A stretch of 10,992 nucleotides of DNA, from the NCBI GenBank assembly GCA_012728505.1, contig JAAYEY010000180.1, positions 1-10,992 of the forward strand, given 5' to 3'. Numbering within the stretch: the first letter of the stretch is position 1; each line of letters begins with the position of its first letter. Shown one piece after another: positions 1-5,995 of this stretch. The notes under the pieces are model-generated. The model was not told the origin of the DNA. It searched no databases and saw nothing but the letters and a program-made list of their open reading frames with translations. Made by a program: the position numbers and the translations under genes. Source of the DNA: Synergistaceae bacterium (lineage in GTDB: Bacteria; Synergistota; Synergistia; Synergistales; Synergistaceae).

Positions 1-263
1 AGAGAACCAAAGGGGTCAGACCTACACAATTGACATAAAGGGATATGTTTTTATCCTTGGTGCAGCGATAACAAGGTCTGAAACAAATATCGAAACCGTA
101 GGCCACTTGGAAATACCGATCGAAAAGATCATGAGACTTCCTGCTCCGTGGATTATGTAGGTCTGAACCGGATGAAGTTTCTCCAGGCCTGTTATTATAA
201 GCAGAATGATTCCGAGAGTTGATTATTTTGTCAATTGTGTAGGTCTGACCCCTATGGTGGTTT
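1..263 (-). repeat. Inverted-repeat element copy A (235-bp core)
   Basis: The ends are 25-bp perfect inverted repeats: 11-35 (AGGGGTCAGACCTACACAAT followed by TGACA) and its reverse complement at 229-253. The outer bases also agree in part (GAGAACC-type sequence just outside). An internal block around 173-179 (AACTTCA on the minus strand) lies exactly 70 nt from the GTCAG of the right end, the same spacing as in copy C, so A and C are homologous elements in opposite orientation. No transposase is seen inside. The end sequence resembles those around REP-associated Y1 (RAYT/IS200-like) transposases, which carry GGGGTCAG-type ends; that link is from memory and inferred. Confidence 0.8.
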
Positions 264-427
264 TCTCCTACCGTTCCGTGCATGCCGGCCGCCCAGACGT
301 AATACGTAGTCGAGAACGTCCAATCGGGATCGGTATCGCTCCCCTCTGCCTTCAGCGGCTGAACACCGGAAAGAAAAAGGAAAAGAAGGACGAGCGACAG
401 AATACGCGAGAAGTAGGATTTTTTCAT
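1..427 (-). CDS. Exported, outer-membrane-like protein, 5' part only, carrying an in-frame repeat insertion
   Basis: ATG at 427 follows an AAAGGGA Shine-Dalgarno sequence (433-439). Residues 1-29 form a clear signal peptide: MKKSYFSR, then a hydrophobic run LSLVLLFLFLSGV, then a likely cleavage region ending KAEG. The mature start has the segment DWTFSTTYYVWAAGMHGTVG, which resembles the first beta strand of a family of outer-membrane proteins starting 'W-F-x-x-x-P-Y-x-W-A-A-G-x-x-G'. About residue 58 the frame enters the inverted-repeat element (253 to 11) and stays open to the window edge, giving about 142 codons with no stop. The repeat-derived part reads like non-coding sequence (RGQTYTIDKIINSRNHS and so on). 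I infer that the element was inserted into the gene and that the product is probably broken, but a chimeric protein cannot be excluded. The remainder lies outside the window. The family assignment is by resemblance only. Confidence 0.6.
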   Translation of the reverse strand, partial: MKKSYFSRILSLVLLFLFLSGVQPLKAEGSDTDPDWTFSTTYYVWAAGMHGTVGENHHRGQTYTIDKIINSRNHSAYNNRPGETSSGSDLHNPRSRKSHDLFDRYFQVAYGFDICFRPCYRCTKDKNISLYVNCVGLTPLVL

Positions 428-453
428 AAATATCCCTTTCTTTAAATACTCGA

Positions 454-480
454 ATTGTAAGAAAAGTGAGTTTTTAACAA
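454..480 (-). promoter_or_regulatory. Predicted promoter of the exported-protein gene
   Basis: On the minus strand a -35-like TTGTTA (480-475) and a -10-like TACAAT (459-454) are separated by 15 nt. The spacing is a little short, but the -10 is good, and the predicted start leaves a leader of about 20 nt before the SD of the gene at 427. The homologous region upstream of the phosphoesterase carries the analogous TTGTGA / CATAAT pair. Confidence 0.5.
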
Positions 481-612
481 GATGCACATATGCTTTTGGA
501 TGATTCATCGCGAATGCGATGTCAGGATTCTATAGGACATGGAGTATTCCGTCAATTTACTCAAAAGTCCAGAATCCGCGAGACCAGCGATATCCTCAGA
601 CTGGCCTATTTC
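464..612 (-). repeat. Dispersed upstream block, copy P1
   Basis: This stretch aligns with 9857-10000 over about 145 bp. In the central 70 columns (521-590 against 9910-9979) about 50 bases match without a gap, including GTCAGGATT and GTCAAT-TAC. In both copies the block sits just upstream of, and includes the -35 region of, a minus-strand gene for an exported protein. On the plus strand both copies can be read as a short peptide starting MSGFY (P1 MSGFYRTWSIPSIYSK, P2 MSGFYSPQRIQSIYQK), with no convincing SD. It may be a shared regulatory region or a decayed interspersed repeat. Confidence 0.65.
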
Positions 613-626
613 TGTGATTCTTATTT

Positions 627-670
627 AACAACAAGACCCTGAGGGAATCATCCTTTAGGGTCTTGTTGTT
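627..670 (-). terminator. Strong hairpin downstream of mgtE
   Basis: AACAACAAGACCCT (627-640) pairs perfectly with AGGGTCTTGTTGTT (657-670): a 14-bp stem around a 16-nt loop, which can pair further (AGG/CCT). It lies 53 nt past the mgtE stop. The U-tract is weak in either direction, so it may act as a bidirectional barrier and not as a textbook intrinsic terminator. Confidence 0.7.
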
Positions 671-722
671 TCTTACATCTACCAATGTCATCGTGTAAGA
701 GCCTTAAAAATCTTATTCCCTT

Positions 723-2078
723 TTATATTCCGAGAATCAACTTAGCTGTTGTGAAATAGATCAAAAGTCCCGTTATATCTACAATAGTCGTCAGGACCGG
801 GGTGGCTACAAGTGCCGGGTCCAATTTCAACTTGGTCGCGCCTAAGGGCAGCAAAGCGCCCATAATAGTCGAAGATATTACCTGCAATCCAAGTGCCAGC
901 GAAATAGCGAATGCTATTTTTACCAATGAGAAACCATCCAGAACGCTAGATCCGCTGCCAAAGAAGAAAACCCGTCCGAACGCGATAGCTCCCAGAGGTA
1001 ACGACAGGAGCATCGCCACCCTGAACTCCCTTTCAAGAATACGGAGGACATCTTTTGTAGAAATTTCTTTAAGAGCCAGAGCCCGGATCACCAAGGTGGC
1101 GGACTGGCTGCCGGTATTGCCTCCTGTGTCTGCCAACATTGGCATGAATGTCATCAGCACCGTAAACTGCATAAGGAGACCTTCAAAGCTCTGTACGATA
1201 TATCCGGATACGAGGCTCAGAATAGCCAGAGCAATTACCCAGGGATAGCGGTTCCTAAAATGGCTCCTTACTGACGTTTCCATGTACATAACATCCGCGG
1301 CCGGCGTCGCGACTGGGATGAATTTTATGTCCAGGGTCTGTTTTCGGGTGATTATGCCAACCAATACATCGTCATCATTTATAACCGGCATCGCTTTAAG
1401 ATCGTATTTCTCGATATTTTCGACTGCGTCTTCCTTTTTATCATCAACACGGGAGAATATGCTCACTGAACGCATAATGTCACCAACCTTATCGTCTCTC
1501 CGAGCAACAATGAGGTCCTTGAGAGAGACGAACCCGAGGAGTTTACTGTTTTCGTCCACCACGTATGCGCAATAAAGAGTATCTCTGTCAGGGGCAATTT
1601 CTCTCAGGCGCTCGATGGCCTGTGAGGTCGTCAGATGCTGTGACAATGACGCATAATCAGATGTCATCACTGCACCTGCACTGCCTTCCCGGTAGAGCGA
1701 CGAACGGCGAATGTCTTCCCTTTCAGCCTGCGCCAAAGCAGGCAGGACAGATTCATGTAGACTTTCCGGGAGCTGCTTAAGCAAATTATCCCGATTACCC
1801 AAAGACATTCCAGCTAGCAGGAAAGCGATCTCTTTACGGTTGAGATCACTGATAATTCTCACCTGAAGATCTTTATCCAAGTGAATAAAAATTTCTGAGC
1901 GCAGGAAAGTGTCCGCATGCTGGAGAATCATCCAAGCTTTATCGCTCGACAAAGCTGAAATCCACCCTGCAATTTCGGCGGGATGTCCGGATTTACTTAA
2001 ATCTCGAAGGATTTTTGAGTACCCCGTAACAAGCACATCTTCCAGCTCGGGGGCAAGGAGCAGATTTTTGTTTTTCAT
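723..2078 (-). CDS. mgtE: MgtE-family magnesium transporter
   Basis: 451-aa Mg2+ channel/transporter of the inner membrane, about the usual family length. Order: N-terminal MgtE_N helical domain (about 30-130), two CBS domains that sense cytoplasmic Mg2+ (about 135-255), then a pore domain with about five membrane segments (about 280-451). The pore signature is at residues 311-325 (F-M-P-M-L-A-D-T-G-G-N-T-G-S-Q). The conserved pore aspartate is probably D434 in TTIVDITG, preceded by LDPALVATP. The start was chosen at 2078 because GGAGGTGA lies 4 nt upstream (2090-2083); a start 12 codons further up would run through the SD itself. The leader has a small ORF and an SD-sequestering stem, pointing to translational control. 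A decayed second copy of the C-terminus lies at 8296-8403. Confidence 0.95.
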   Translation of the reverse strand: MKNKNLLLAPELEDVLVTGYSKILRDLSKSGHPAEIAGWISALSSDKAWMILQHADTFLRSEIFIHLDKDLQVRIISDLNRKEIAFLLAGMSLGNRDNLLKQLPESLHESVLPALAQAEREDIRRSSLYREGSAGAVMTSDYASLSQHLTTSQAIERLREIAPDRDTLYCAYVVDENSKLLGFVSLKDLIVARRDDKVGDIMRSVSIFSRVDDKKEDAVENIEKYDLKAMPVINDDDVLVGIITRKQTLDIKFIPVATPAADVMYMETSVRSHFRNRYPWVIALAILSLVSGYIVQSFEGLLMQFTVLMTFMPMLADTGGNTGSQSATLVIRALALKEISTKDVLRILEREFRVAMLLSLPLGAIAFGRVFFFGSGSSVLDGFSLVKIAFAISLALGLQVISSTIMGALLPLGATKLKLDPALVATPVLTTIVDITGLLIYFTTAKLILGI

Positions 2079-2079
2079 G

Positions 2080-2133
2080 GGTTCACCTCCATTCCGGCCG
2101 CGGCAGGAGGGCAAAGGCGGCCTGAGGTGAACC
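2080..2133 (-). promoter_or_regulatory. SD-sequestering stem-loop in the mgtE leader
   Basis: In the transcript, GGUUCACCUC (2133-2124) is the exact complement of GAGGUGAACC (2089-2080), which contains the mgtE Shine-Dalgarno sequence; the start codon follows 1 nt later. An inner helix, GGCCGC (2122-2117) with GCGGCC (2101-2096), closes a 15-nt loop. The 16 pairs, mostly GC, would hide the ribosome binding site. The 5' arm lies 6-15 nt downstream of the stop codon of the leader ORF, so a ribosome finishing that ORF would cover it. Pairing is read directly; the regulatory role is inferred. Confidence 0.75.
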
Positions 2134-2162
2134 GGCTGGTTATGCTAAGAGGCGAAGCCGGT
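2131..2162 (-). promoter_or_regulatory. Alternative stem overlapping the leader-ORF stop codon
   Basis: ACCGGCT (2162-2156) pairs perfectly with AGCCGGT (2137-2131), 7 bp, with the leader ORF stop (2142-2140) in its 18-nt loop. Its 3' arm shares three bases (2133-2131) with the outer end of the SD-sequestering stem, so the two stems compete at their edge. A further 5-bp hairpin, CGCGA / TCGCG (2198-2194 with 2183-2179), lies inside the small ORF. Mutually exclusive or stacked folding of these is plausible but not computed. Confidence 0.5.
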
Positions 2163-2277
2163 AATTCACATCACAAGTCGCGAAGCCCAAAGATCGCGGT
2201 CCCGGGTCTTCAGTTTCTTTTTGAGATAATTCCTGGGTTGTATAATGACAACTGTGACTGTTGTCCGATTCGCTCAT
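2140..2277 (-). CDS. Leader peptide (upstream ORF) of mgtE, 45 aa
   Basis: ATG at 2277 follows a perfect AGGAGG (2290-2285) with 7-nt spacing, one of the best ribosome sites in the window. The 45-aa product starts MSESDNSHSCHYTTQ, has an acidic/proline stretch ETEDPGP at residues 21-27, and ends DVNYRLRLLA. It has no signal peptide or membrane segment and I recognise no family. It ends 61 nt before the mgtE start and just before the anti-SD arm. Salmonella mgtA has a leader peptide, MgtL, with an EPDP-type stretch that makes ribosomes drop off in low Mg2+; the acidic/proline run here recalls that by analogy only. It could also be a decayed gene, but the strong SD and position argue for function. 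Confidence 0.6.
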   Translation of the reverse strand: MSESDNSHSCHYTTQELSQKETEDPGPRSLGFATCDVNYRLRLLA

Positions 2278-2339
2278 AACCAAACCTCCTTTTAAATTAT
2301 CCATGCATGAGTTCATAGACCTCACTCAAGCTTTCTTCA

Positions 2340-2367
2340 AGTGTACCAATTTGGCAGAGAAAGTCAA
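2340..2367 (-). promoter_or_regulatory. Predicted sigma-70 promoter for the mgtE leader
   Basis: TTGACT (2367-2362) and TACACT (2345-2340) are separated by 16 nt. Transcription would start near 2333, giving a leader of about 255 nt that contains the small ORF and the stems. Repeat copy B begins only 15 bp upstream of the -35. Confidence 0.6.
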
Positions 2368-2381
2368 TTTTTAAGTAATAT

Positions 2382-2509
2382 GAGAGAACCGAAGGGGTCA
2401 GACCTACACAATTGACAAAAAGCCGGCAGTTGGGGCGCGCGGCAGGAATATGCCGCCGGTCGAGCAATAGGCAAGCAGTAATACCAATGGTCAGGCCTAC
2501 AACTTCATT
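2382..2509 (+). repeat. Inverted-repeat element copy B (one clear end)
   Basis: 2382-2420 reads GAGAGAACCGAAGGGGTCAG followed by ACCTACACAATTGACAAAAA, matching the left end of copy A almost base for base. No inverted partner is seen. A degenerate direct version, GGTCAGGCCTACAACTTCAT, lies at 2489-2508. Between them is a small hairpin, GCGGCA / TGCCGC, near 2440-2457. It looks like a truncated or rearranged copy, placed just upstream of the mgtE promoter. Confidence 0.65.
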
Positions 2510-2565
2510 TACAAATATACTTAAATCATTACGCAAATACGTATTTTTGTAAATAAGCTTTCAAA

Positions 2566-2830
2566 TCAAGAATTATTGATCAAAGCTCTTAATGCACACA
2601 TGACATCCTCGTTCGAGATCCCCTCCGCATATCTATAATCTTTTGTGTACTTGATCCACCTGGATTTCAACGTTTCGCTTTTGCTGATTTCTTCCAATCA
2701 ATTGTGCTCTCTCCGTTCGCCTGCTATCACAATCGGCTCGAAATGTTTGACGGTTTCGTCAATTACAACAATAATTGCTCTATCGGATGTATGTTTGGGC
2801 ATCTGAACTCTGATGGGAGGTTTGATGTCA
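2566..2830 (-). pseudogene. Broken gene remnant with one in-frame TGA
   Basis: The minus strand is open from about 2830 to the TGA at 2700-2698, then in the same frame for 43 more codons to the TGA at 2568-2566. The composition is protein-like on both sides: before it PKHTSDRAIIVVIDETVKHF then EPIVIAGERREHN, after it LEEISKSETLKSRWIKYTKD then YRYAEGISNEDVMCALRALI. No SD or start codon fits, and the 5' part would run into the start of the opposite-strand pRiA4b-like gene, so the gene appears cut off there. I do not recognise the family. The simplest reading is a truncated gene with a nonsense mutation. Confidence 0.5.
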
Positions 2831-3597
2831 TGCCACAGCACTATGTTTATAGCTTCTATGCAGAACTCAGAGACTACAGGCCAAAAATTTGGCGGCGCTT
2901 TGAGATCAACGGTGAAAAGACCATTGCGGAACTGGGATACGCCATAATGCTGATGTTTGAGATGCAGGCAAGCCATTTGTTCTGCTTCAGGGAAAATTCC
3001 AAAGAAAACTTCCTTGCTTATCTCCGGGCGGTTTACCCTGATGAAGAAAAATTTAACTCATATGTAGAAAAGATTTCGATGGATGAATTCTTGAAGAACT
3101 TCCGTTACGAACTGCCGAGCGAAGATATGTTTGTTCCGGATGATGAGCGCTTAATAGAGGCCGATAAGATAAAGCTGAGCAATGTGACTAATAGTCCCGG
3201 TTGGAAAACCTCATTTGAATATGATTTCGGCGACGGCTGGGAAATTGATCTGACTATTGAAAAATGTGAAAAGCGCGAGATCTCTCTGACAATATTGCCC
3301 CGCGTGCTCGAAGGTGAAGGCTTTGGCATTGTAGAAGATGTCGGCGGAGTCGGAGGTCTTGAAAATCTTGCAAAGATCCTTAAAAAGGGAAAGGGCAAAG
3401 AGTACAAAGAATTCTGCGATTGGCTTGGCTCTGACAGCCTTGACCTGGAAGCATTCGATGTTGAAGATATGAACTTCCGCCTAAAAAAACTGCTGCGGGT
3501 GTACAGGGATTCGTATGAAGACCATTACGAACCAACAGAAAGATCACTAAGCCTCCTGTTGAGAGAATACAAAGGCAAAGGCCCAAGGGGATATTGA
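2830..3597 (+). CDS. Plasmid pRiA4b ORF-3-like family protein
   Basis: 255-aa soluble protein of the pRiA4b ORF-3 family (PF07929), whose biochemical role is not known. Diagnostic stretches are VYSFYAELRDYRPKIWRRFE near the N-terminus (about 6-25), then LGYAIMLMFEMQASHLFCF (35-53), then FEYDFGDGWEIDLTIEK (129-145) and EDVGGVGG (169-176) in place of the usual 'P-E-D-x-G-G'. No membrane segment or signal peptide is seen. The start at 2830 was chosen because GGGAGG (2815-2820) lies 9 nt upstream; the frame is open further upstream (to 2704), but that part is antisense to the broken gene and unlike the family. It is transcribed alone, with its own terminator. Family members are often found on mobile or accessory DNA. 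Confidence 0.88.
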   Translation: MPQHYVYSFYAELRDYRPKIWRRFEINGEKTIAELGYAIMLMFEMQASHLFCFRENSKENFLAYLRAVYPDEEKFNSYVEKISMDEFLKNFRYELPSEDMFVPDDERLIEADKIKLSNVTNSPGWKTSFEYDFGDGWEIDLTIEKCEKREISLTILPRVLEGEGFGIVEDVGGVGGLENLAKILKKGKGKEYKEFCDWLGSDSLDLEAFDVEDMNFRLKKLLRVYRDSYEDHYEPTERSLSLLLREYKGKGPRGY

Positions 3598-3605
3598 ACA
3601 AGGAT

Positions 3606-3638
3606 AAAGGCAGGCGGATAGTTCGGCCGCTTGCCTTT
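3606..3638 (+). terminator. Intrinsic terminator after the pRiA4b-like gene
   Basis: AAAGGCAGGCGG (3606-3617) pairs with CCGCTTGCCTTT (3627-3638), 12 bp with one G-T pair and a 9-nt loop, followed by ATTTC. It begins 8 nt past the stop codon. The symmetric A/T ends would let it work in both directions. Confidence 0.8.
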
Positions 3639-3729
3639 ATTTCAGCTCTGTCGTTTAAATCTGCTTTATCTGTCCTGGATGCCCAGCGAAGCTTTTATAC
3701 CTGCCTGAAGGATCTGCAGGAGTACTAGG

Positions 3730-3928
3730 AGAGTCAGACCTACACAACTGCCAAAAAGGCCAGCTCCCAGAATACCTCTTCTGACAACATGAGGCCGGCA
3801 GTAAACTTCAGCTGGTTCAGGTCTGCATAAATCACGAATAAGGAATTCTCTAAATCCTTTAAATCTTTGTTCCACGCCGACCTTCGACTTCCATATCCGC
3901 TTCTTTCAATTGTGTAGGTCTGCCCTAT
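3730..3928 (+). repeat. Inverted-repeat element copy C
   Basis: The left end GTCAGACCTACACAACTGCC (3733-3752) and the right end, TCAATTGTGTAGGTCTGCCC (3906-3925 region), are inverted versions of the same terminal sequence, bounding about 192 bp. Internally AACTTCAGCTGGTTCAGGTC (3803-3822) matches copy A read on the minus strand, at the same 70-nt distance from the left GTCAG. It is about 43 bp shorter than A, so it has an internal deletion or A has an insertion. It lies between a terminator and the end of the 110-aa membrane protein gene. No coding potential is convincing inside it. Confidence 0.75.
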
Positions 3929-3941
3929 AATTGTTTCCGAT

Positions 3942-4274
3942 TTACAGTTGCTTCCCAGGTCGGCTGAGCCATCCTTCCAGTATCACACCATAGAAGATCC
4001 CGGCTACAAAACTTATATGTTCTTGAAAACCTGTAGAGCTGTAAAAGGCAAATGAAACCAAAAGCCCAAACAAGGCACCACGAAGCAAAGCTTTTTTTCT
4101 GACCGTAGCCGTCCAAGGAGCACCAATGACCAGACCAAGGATGAGACGGTTGTACCAGAGTGAGAAAATAAATTCCGGTGAAGCGGTAAAGCCGGACCTG
4201 ACATATGCACCTACCACACAGAAAAGTCCCAGCAGTGCTCCGCCAATGAGAGATGCTTTCATTCTTTTATTCAT
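3942..4274 (-). CDS. Small four-helix membrane protein, function unknown
   Basis: 110-aa protein with about four hydrophobic segments, near residues 7-26, 37-53, 64-81 and 86-103, joined by short loops. The first contains GGALLGLFCVVGAYVRSGF, and the connecting motif FSLWYNRLILGLVIG (37-51) looks conserved-type. Basic residues RKKALLR (59-65) follow segment two, and the C-terminus ends SRPGKQL. The start at 4274 is supported by an AGGAG SD at 4285-4281, 6-7 nt upstream. I recognise no named family; the pattern suits a hypothetical inner-membrane protein. It appears to be transcribed alone, with repeat elements on both sides. Confidence 0.75.
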   Translation of the reverse strand: MNKRMKASLIGGALLGLFCVVGAYVRSGFTASPEFIFSLWYNRLILGLVIGAPWTATVRKKALLRGALFGLLVSFAFYSSTGFQEHISFVAGIFYGVILEGWLSRPGKQL

Positions 4275-4366
4275 CGATACTCCTTCCGGATCTGTGCCGA
4301 TCCAAGCTTTGAATGCTACTTTTAATTAAAGATGTGAGATTTCTCTTTTATCTATTCAGCCAAGGG

Positions 4367-4403
4367 GAGAATCGGAGGGGGTAAGAGCTACACAATTTGC
4401 ATA
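4367..4403 (+). repeat. Inverted-repeat element copy D (single degenerate end)
   Basis: GAGAATCGGAGGGGGTAAGA followed by GCTACACAATTTGCATA matches the GAGAACC-AAGGGGTCAGACCTACACAATTGACA end with several changes. The following AACTTCCAGCGG (4410-4421) may correspond to the internal AACTTCA block of copies A and C, but only 29 nt in, implying deletion. It lies just downstream of the DUF4125 stop codon. Confidence 0.5.
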
Positions 4404-4444
4404 ATACCCAACTTCCAGCGGATTACCCTCCACCTGCTCCTACG

Positions 4445-5071
4445 CTAAGTCTGTTTTTCTCTTTTCGCGAGATATTCTTCAGCCTGATCAAGGCTTTCAA
4501 ATCCCCTGAGCTTCAGCCCGTTTTCCACTACTGTTTCGGGATAACTTCTGCCCCCTTTTTCGTACTCGTCGAGGTTGGCCTCGAAAAGTTCGAGGGTCTT
4601 CTGCGAGTAGGTCCAGAGCTCGCCGAGCTCGTAAGTTTCGATGGAGGTTCCGCCTGCAGCGGGTTCCTCCAACGTTCTTAGGGGACGGCCACGGCCTGAA
4701 ACAAGCGGGTATTTGGCACGGAAGGTTTCGTTCTGGAGGATTAGTCTGTCGACTATGCACCGGGCAACCTGTTTTTTCTCCTGTGATACGGGCGGTAGGC
4801 GGCGGGCTGTTTCTTTGTTGGCCTCCGGGTCACTGATGCACATCATGTAGCCGTATTTCTCGGTGAGAGGGTTGCGGCCTTCCTCTCGTGCAATATTGAG
4901 GTCTGCTTTCCAGTTTTTAAGCAGCGGCTCGGACCATGCCATGTACTGGCTACGTCGCATTTTACTGAAGGTTTCCCAATTGTCCTGGCAGGCCGCGCGA
5001 CCGCCTTCGTTCTCGACCTTGTCAAAGAAATCCCATTCCATTTGTATGATGCTCTCAATAATATTTTTCAT
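4445..5071 (-). CDS. DUF4125 family protein
   Basis: 208-aa soluble protein, last gene of a three-gene operon. It shows the hallmarks I associate with DUF4125 (PF13526): an N-terminal IIxMEW (8-13), NEGGRAACQDNWETF (21-35), MRRSQYMAW (38-46), KYGYMMCISDPEAN (72-85), then a C-terminal part with GxGRPLRT (127-133) and ETYELGELWTYS (145-156). No signal peptide, membrane segment or known catalytic motif is seen. The start at 5071 lies 2 nt past the DUF4037 stop, with a weak GGTGGG SD inside the end of that gene, so translation is probably coupled. The biochemical role is not known to me; pairing with a nucleotidyltransferase-like partner and a TPR protein suggests one shared process. Confidence 0.85.
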   Translation of the reverse strand: MKNIIESIIQMEWDFFDKVENEGGRAACQDNWETFSKMRRSQYMAWSEPLLKNWKADLNIAREEGRNPLTEKYGYMMCISDPEANKETARRLPPVSQEKKQVARCIVDRLILQNETFRAKYPLVSGRGRPLRTLEEPAAGGTSIETYELGELWTYSQKTLELFEANLDEYEKGGRSYPETVVENGLKLRGFESLDQAEEYLAKREKQT

Positions 5072-5073
5072 TT

Positions 5074-5991
5074 TTATCCCACCGATACTCCAAGGTTTTT
5101 AAGACACTCACTCTCTATCCGCTTCATTATCTCCTCCGCCTGAGGAACAAGGAACGACTCGGAGATGGAGGAAAGTCCCTCCTCTTGCAGAGCGTCGCGA
5201 ACATGTCGGCAGATAGATTCAATTATATCCTGCCGCTCAGCTTCGGGGGCTGAGTAGAGCGAATCGAGCTCCCGCACGATTTTCATGAATCGCGGCAGCG
5301 CACGGGCGCTTCTGAATGCCCATTTATAGTAGGGCATGTAGCGTTTGTTGAGTAGGTGCACAGATGAGAGCGCAGCGCGGACGAATTCGTCAAGTGCCAG
5401 CATAGCAGCCGGACCATCTCCACGCTTCATTATCCTGACATAGTTGTACTGCCCGGCCTGACCCATGACGAAAACACGGGCGGCAAGCTTTTTAATCCTT
5501 ACATCCCTTGGGTAACAGGGCAGAAGTGCTTTCCGGATCCTGCTGAATTCACCAAGGTCATCGCAAAAGACTTCTCCGCTTGTGGCCGAGGCAAGATGGT
5601 GCTCAGGAATGCGTAACCACGCAGTATCGTTTGGCGGAACGTCCGGACAGCCGGTGTACTGAATGTAGAAACGGCTTATTGGTATAACTCCCACGCGGCC
5701 AGAAGCCTGAGCCGTTGCGTTGCGCGAAAAACCCATGAATTCATTTGGCAGCGAATCGTAGAGCTCCTGCAGTTCGGACCCTAACACGACGAAGTCCTCA
5801 TCCGTCAGCCACAGACAGCAACCGGGACCAAAGTCGTGGTCGCGCGAAATGTCATCATCGTAACCGAGGCAGTCAGATCCCTGTCCCGCTAGGCCGGCGG
5901 CCACGCGACAAGCACGTTTGCCGAACCGCTCCGTTATAGCCGGAAAAACTGACTGTCTGTAAAATTCACGGCAAAGCTCAAGACCCTGCAA
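5074..5991 (-). CDS. DUF4037 nucleotidyltransferase-like protein
   Basis: 305-aa protein from a TTG start at 5991, chosen because AGAAGG (6004-5999) lies 7 nt upstream, it leaves a 4-nt gap to the preceding gene, and MQGLELCREFY resembles the usual DUF4037 start; longer alternatives overlap the TPR gene by over 100 nt. Residues 38-54 read GSDCLGYDDDISRDHDF: G-S, 11 residues, then D51-H-D53, which fits the polymerase-beta nucleotidyltransferase pattern G-S-x(7-13)-D-x-D. Later family-like stretches are GQYNYVRIMKRGD (180-192) and LLNKRYMPYYKWAF (213-226). No membrane segments. It may transfer a nucleotide to a small molecule or protein; the substrate is unknown. Second gene of the TPR / DUF4037 / DUF4125 operon. 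Confidence 0.85.
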   Translation of the reverse strand: MQGLELCREFYRQSVFPAITERFGKRACRVAAGLAGQGSDCLGYDDDISRDHDFGPGCCLWLTDEDFVVLGSELQELYDSLPNEFMGFSRNATAQASGRVGVIPISRFYIQYTGCPDVPPNDTAWLRIPEHHLASATSGEVFCDDLGEFSRIRKALLPCYPRDVRIKKLAARVFVMGQAGQYNYVRIMKRGDGPAAMLALDEFVRAALSSVHLLNKRYMPYYKWAFRSARALPRFMKIVRELDSLYSAPEAERQDIIESICRHVRDALQEEGLSSISESFLVPQAEEIMKRIESECLKNLGVSVG

Positions 5992-5995
5992 AGCT

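Noticed and set aside
2..160. Plus-strand frame through the left repeat (ITRSETNIETVGHLEIP)
   Set aside because: It is open, but lies inside the inverted-repeat element opposite the exported-protein frame, with no start codon or SD; chance openness is enough to explain it.
11..253. CRISPR-like or structured RNA reading of the GGGGTCAG repeats
   Set aside because: The copies are inverted, unevenly spaced and share internal sequence, as in small mobile elements, without regular spacers.
2080..2340. M-box (ykoK) Mg2+ riboswitch before mgtE
   Set aside because: The characteristic conserved M-box blocks were not found; the region instead holds a small ORF with an SD and simple complementary arms.
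2704..2829. 42-residue N-terminal extension of the pRiA4b-like protein
   Set aside because: It has no SD, does not resemble the family N-terminus, and is antisense to a protein-like minus-strand frame; the SD at 2815-2820 supports the start at 2830.
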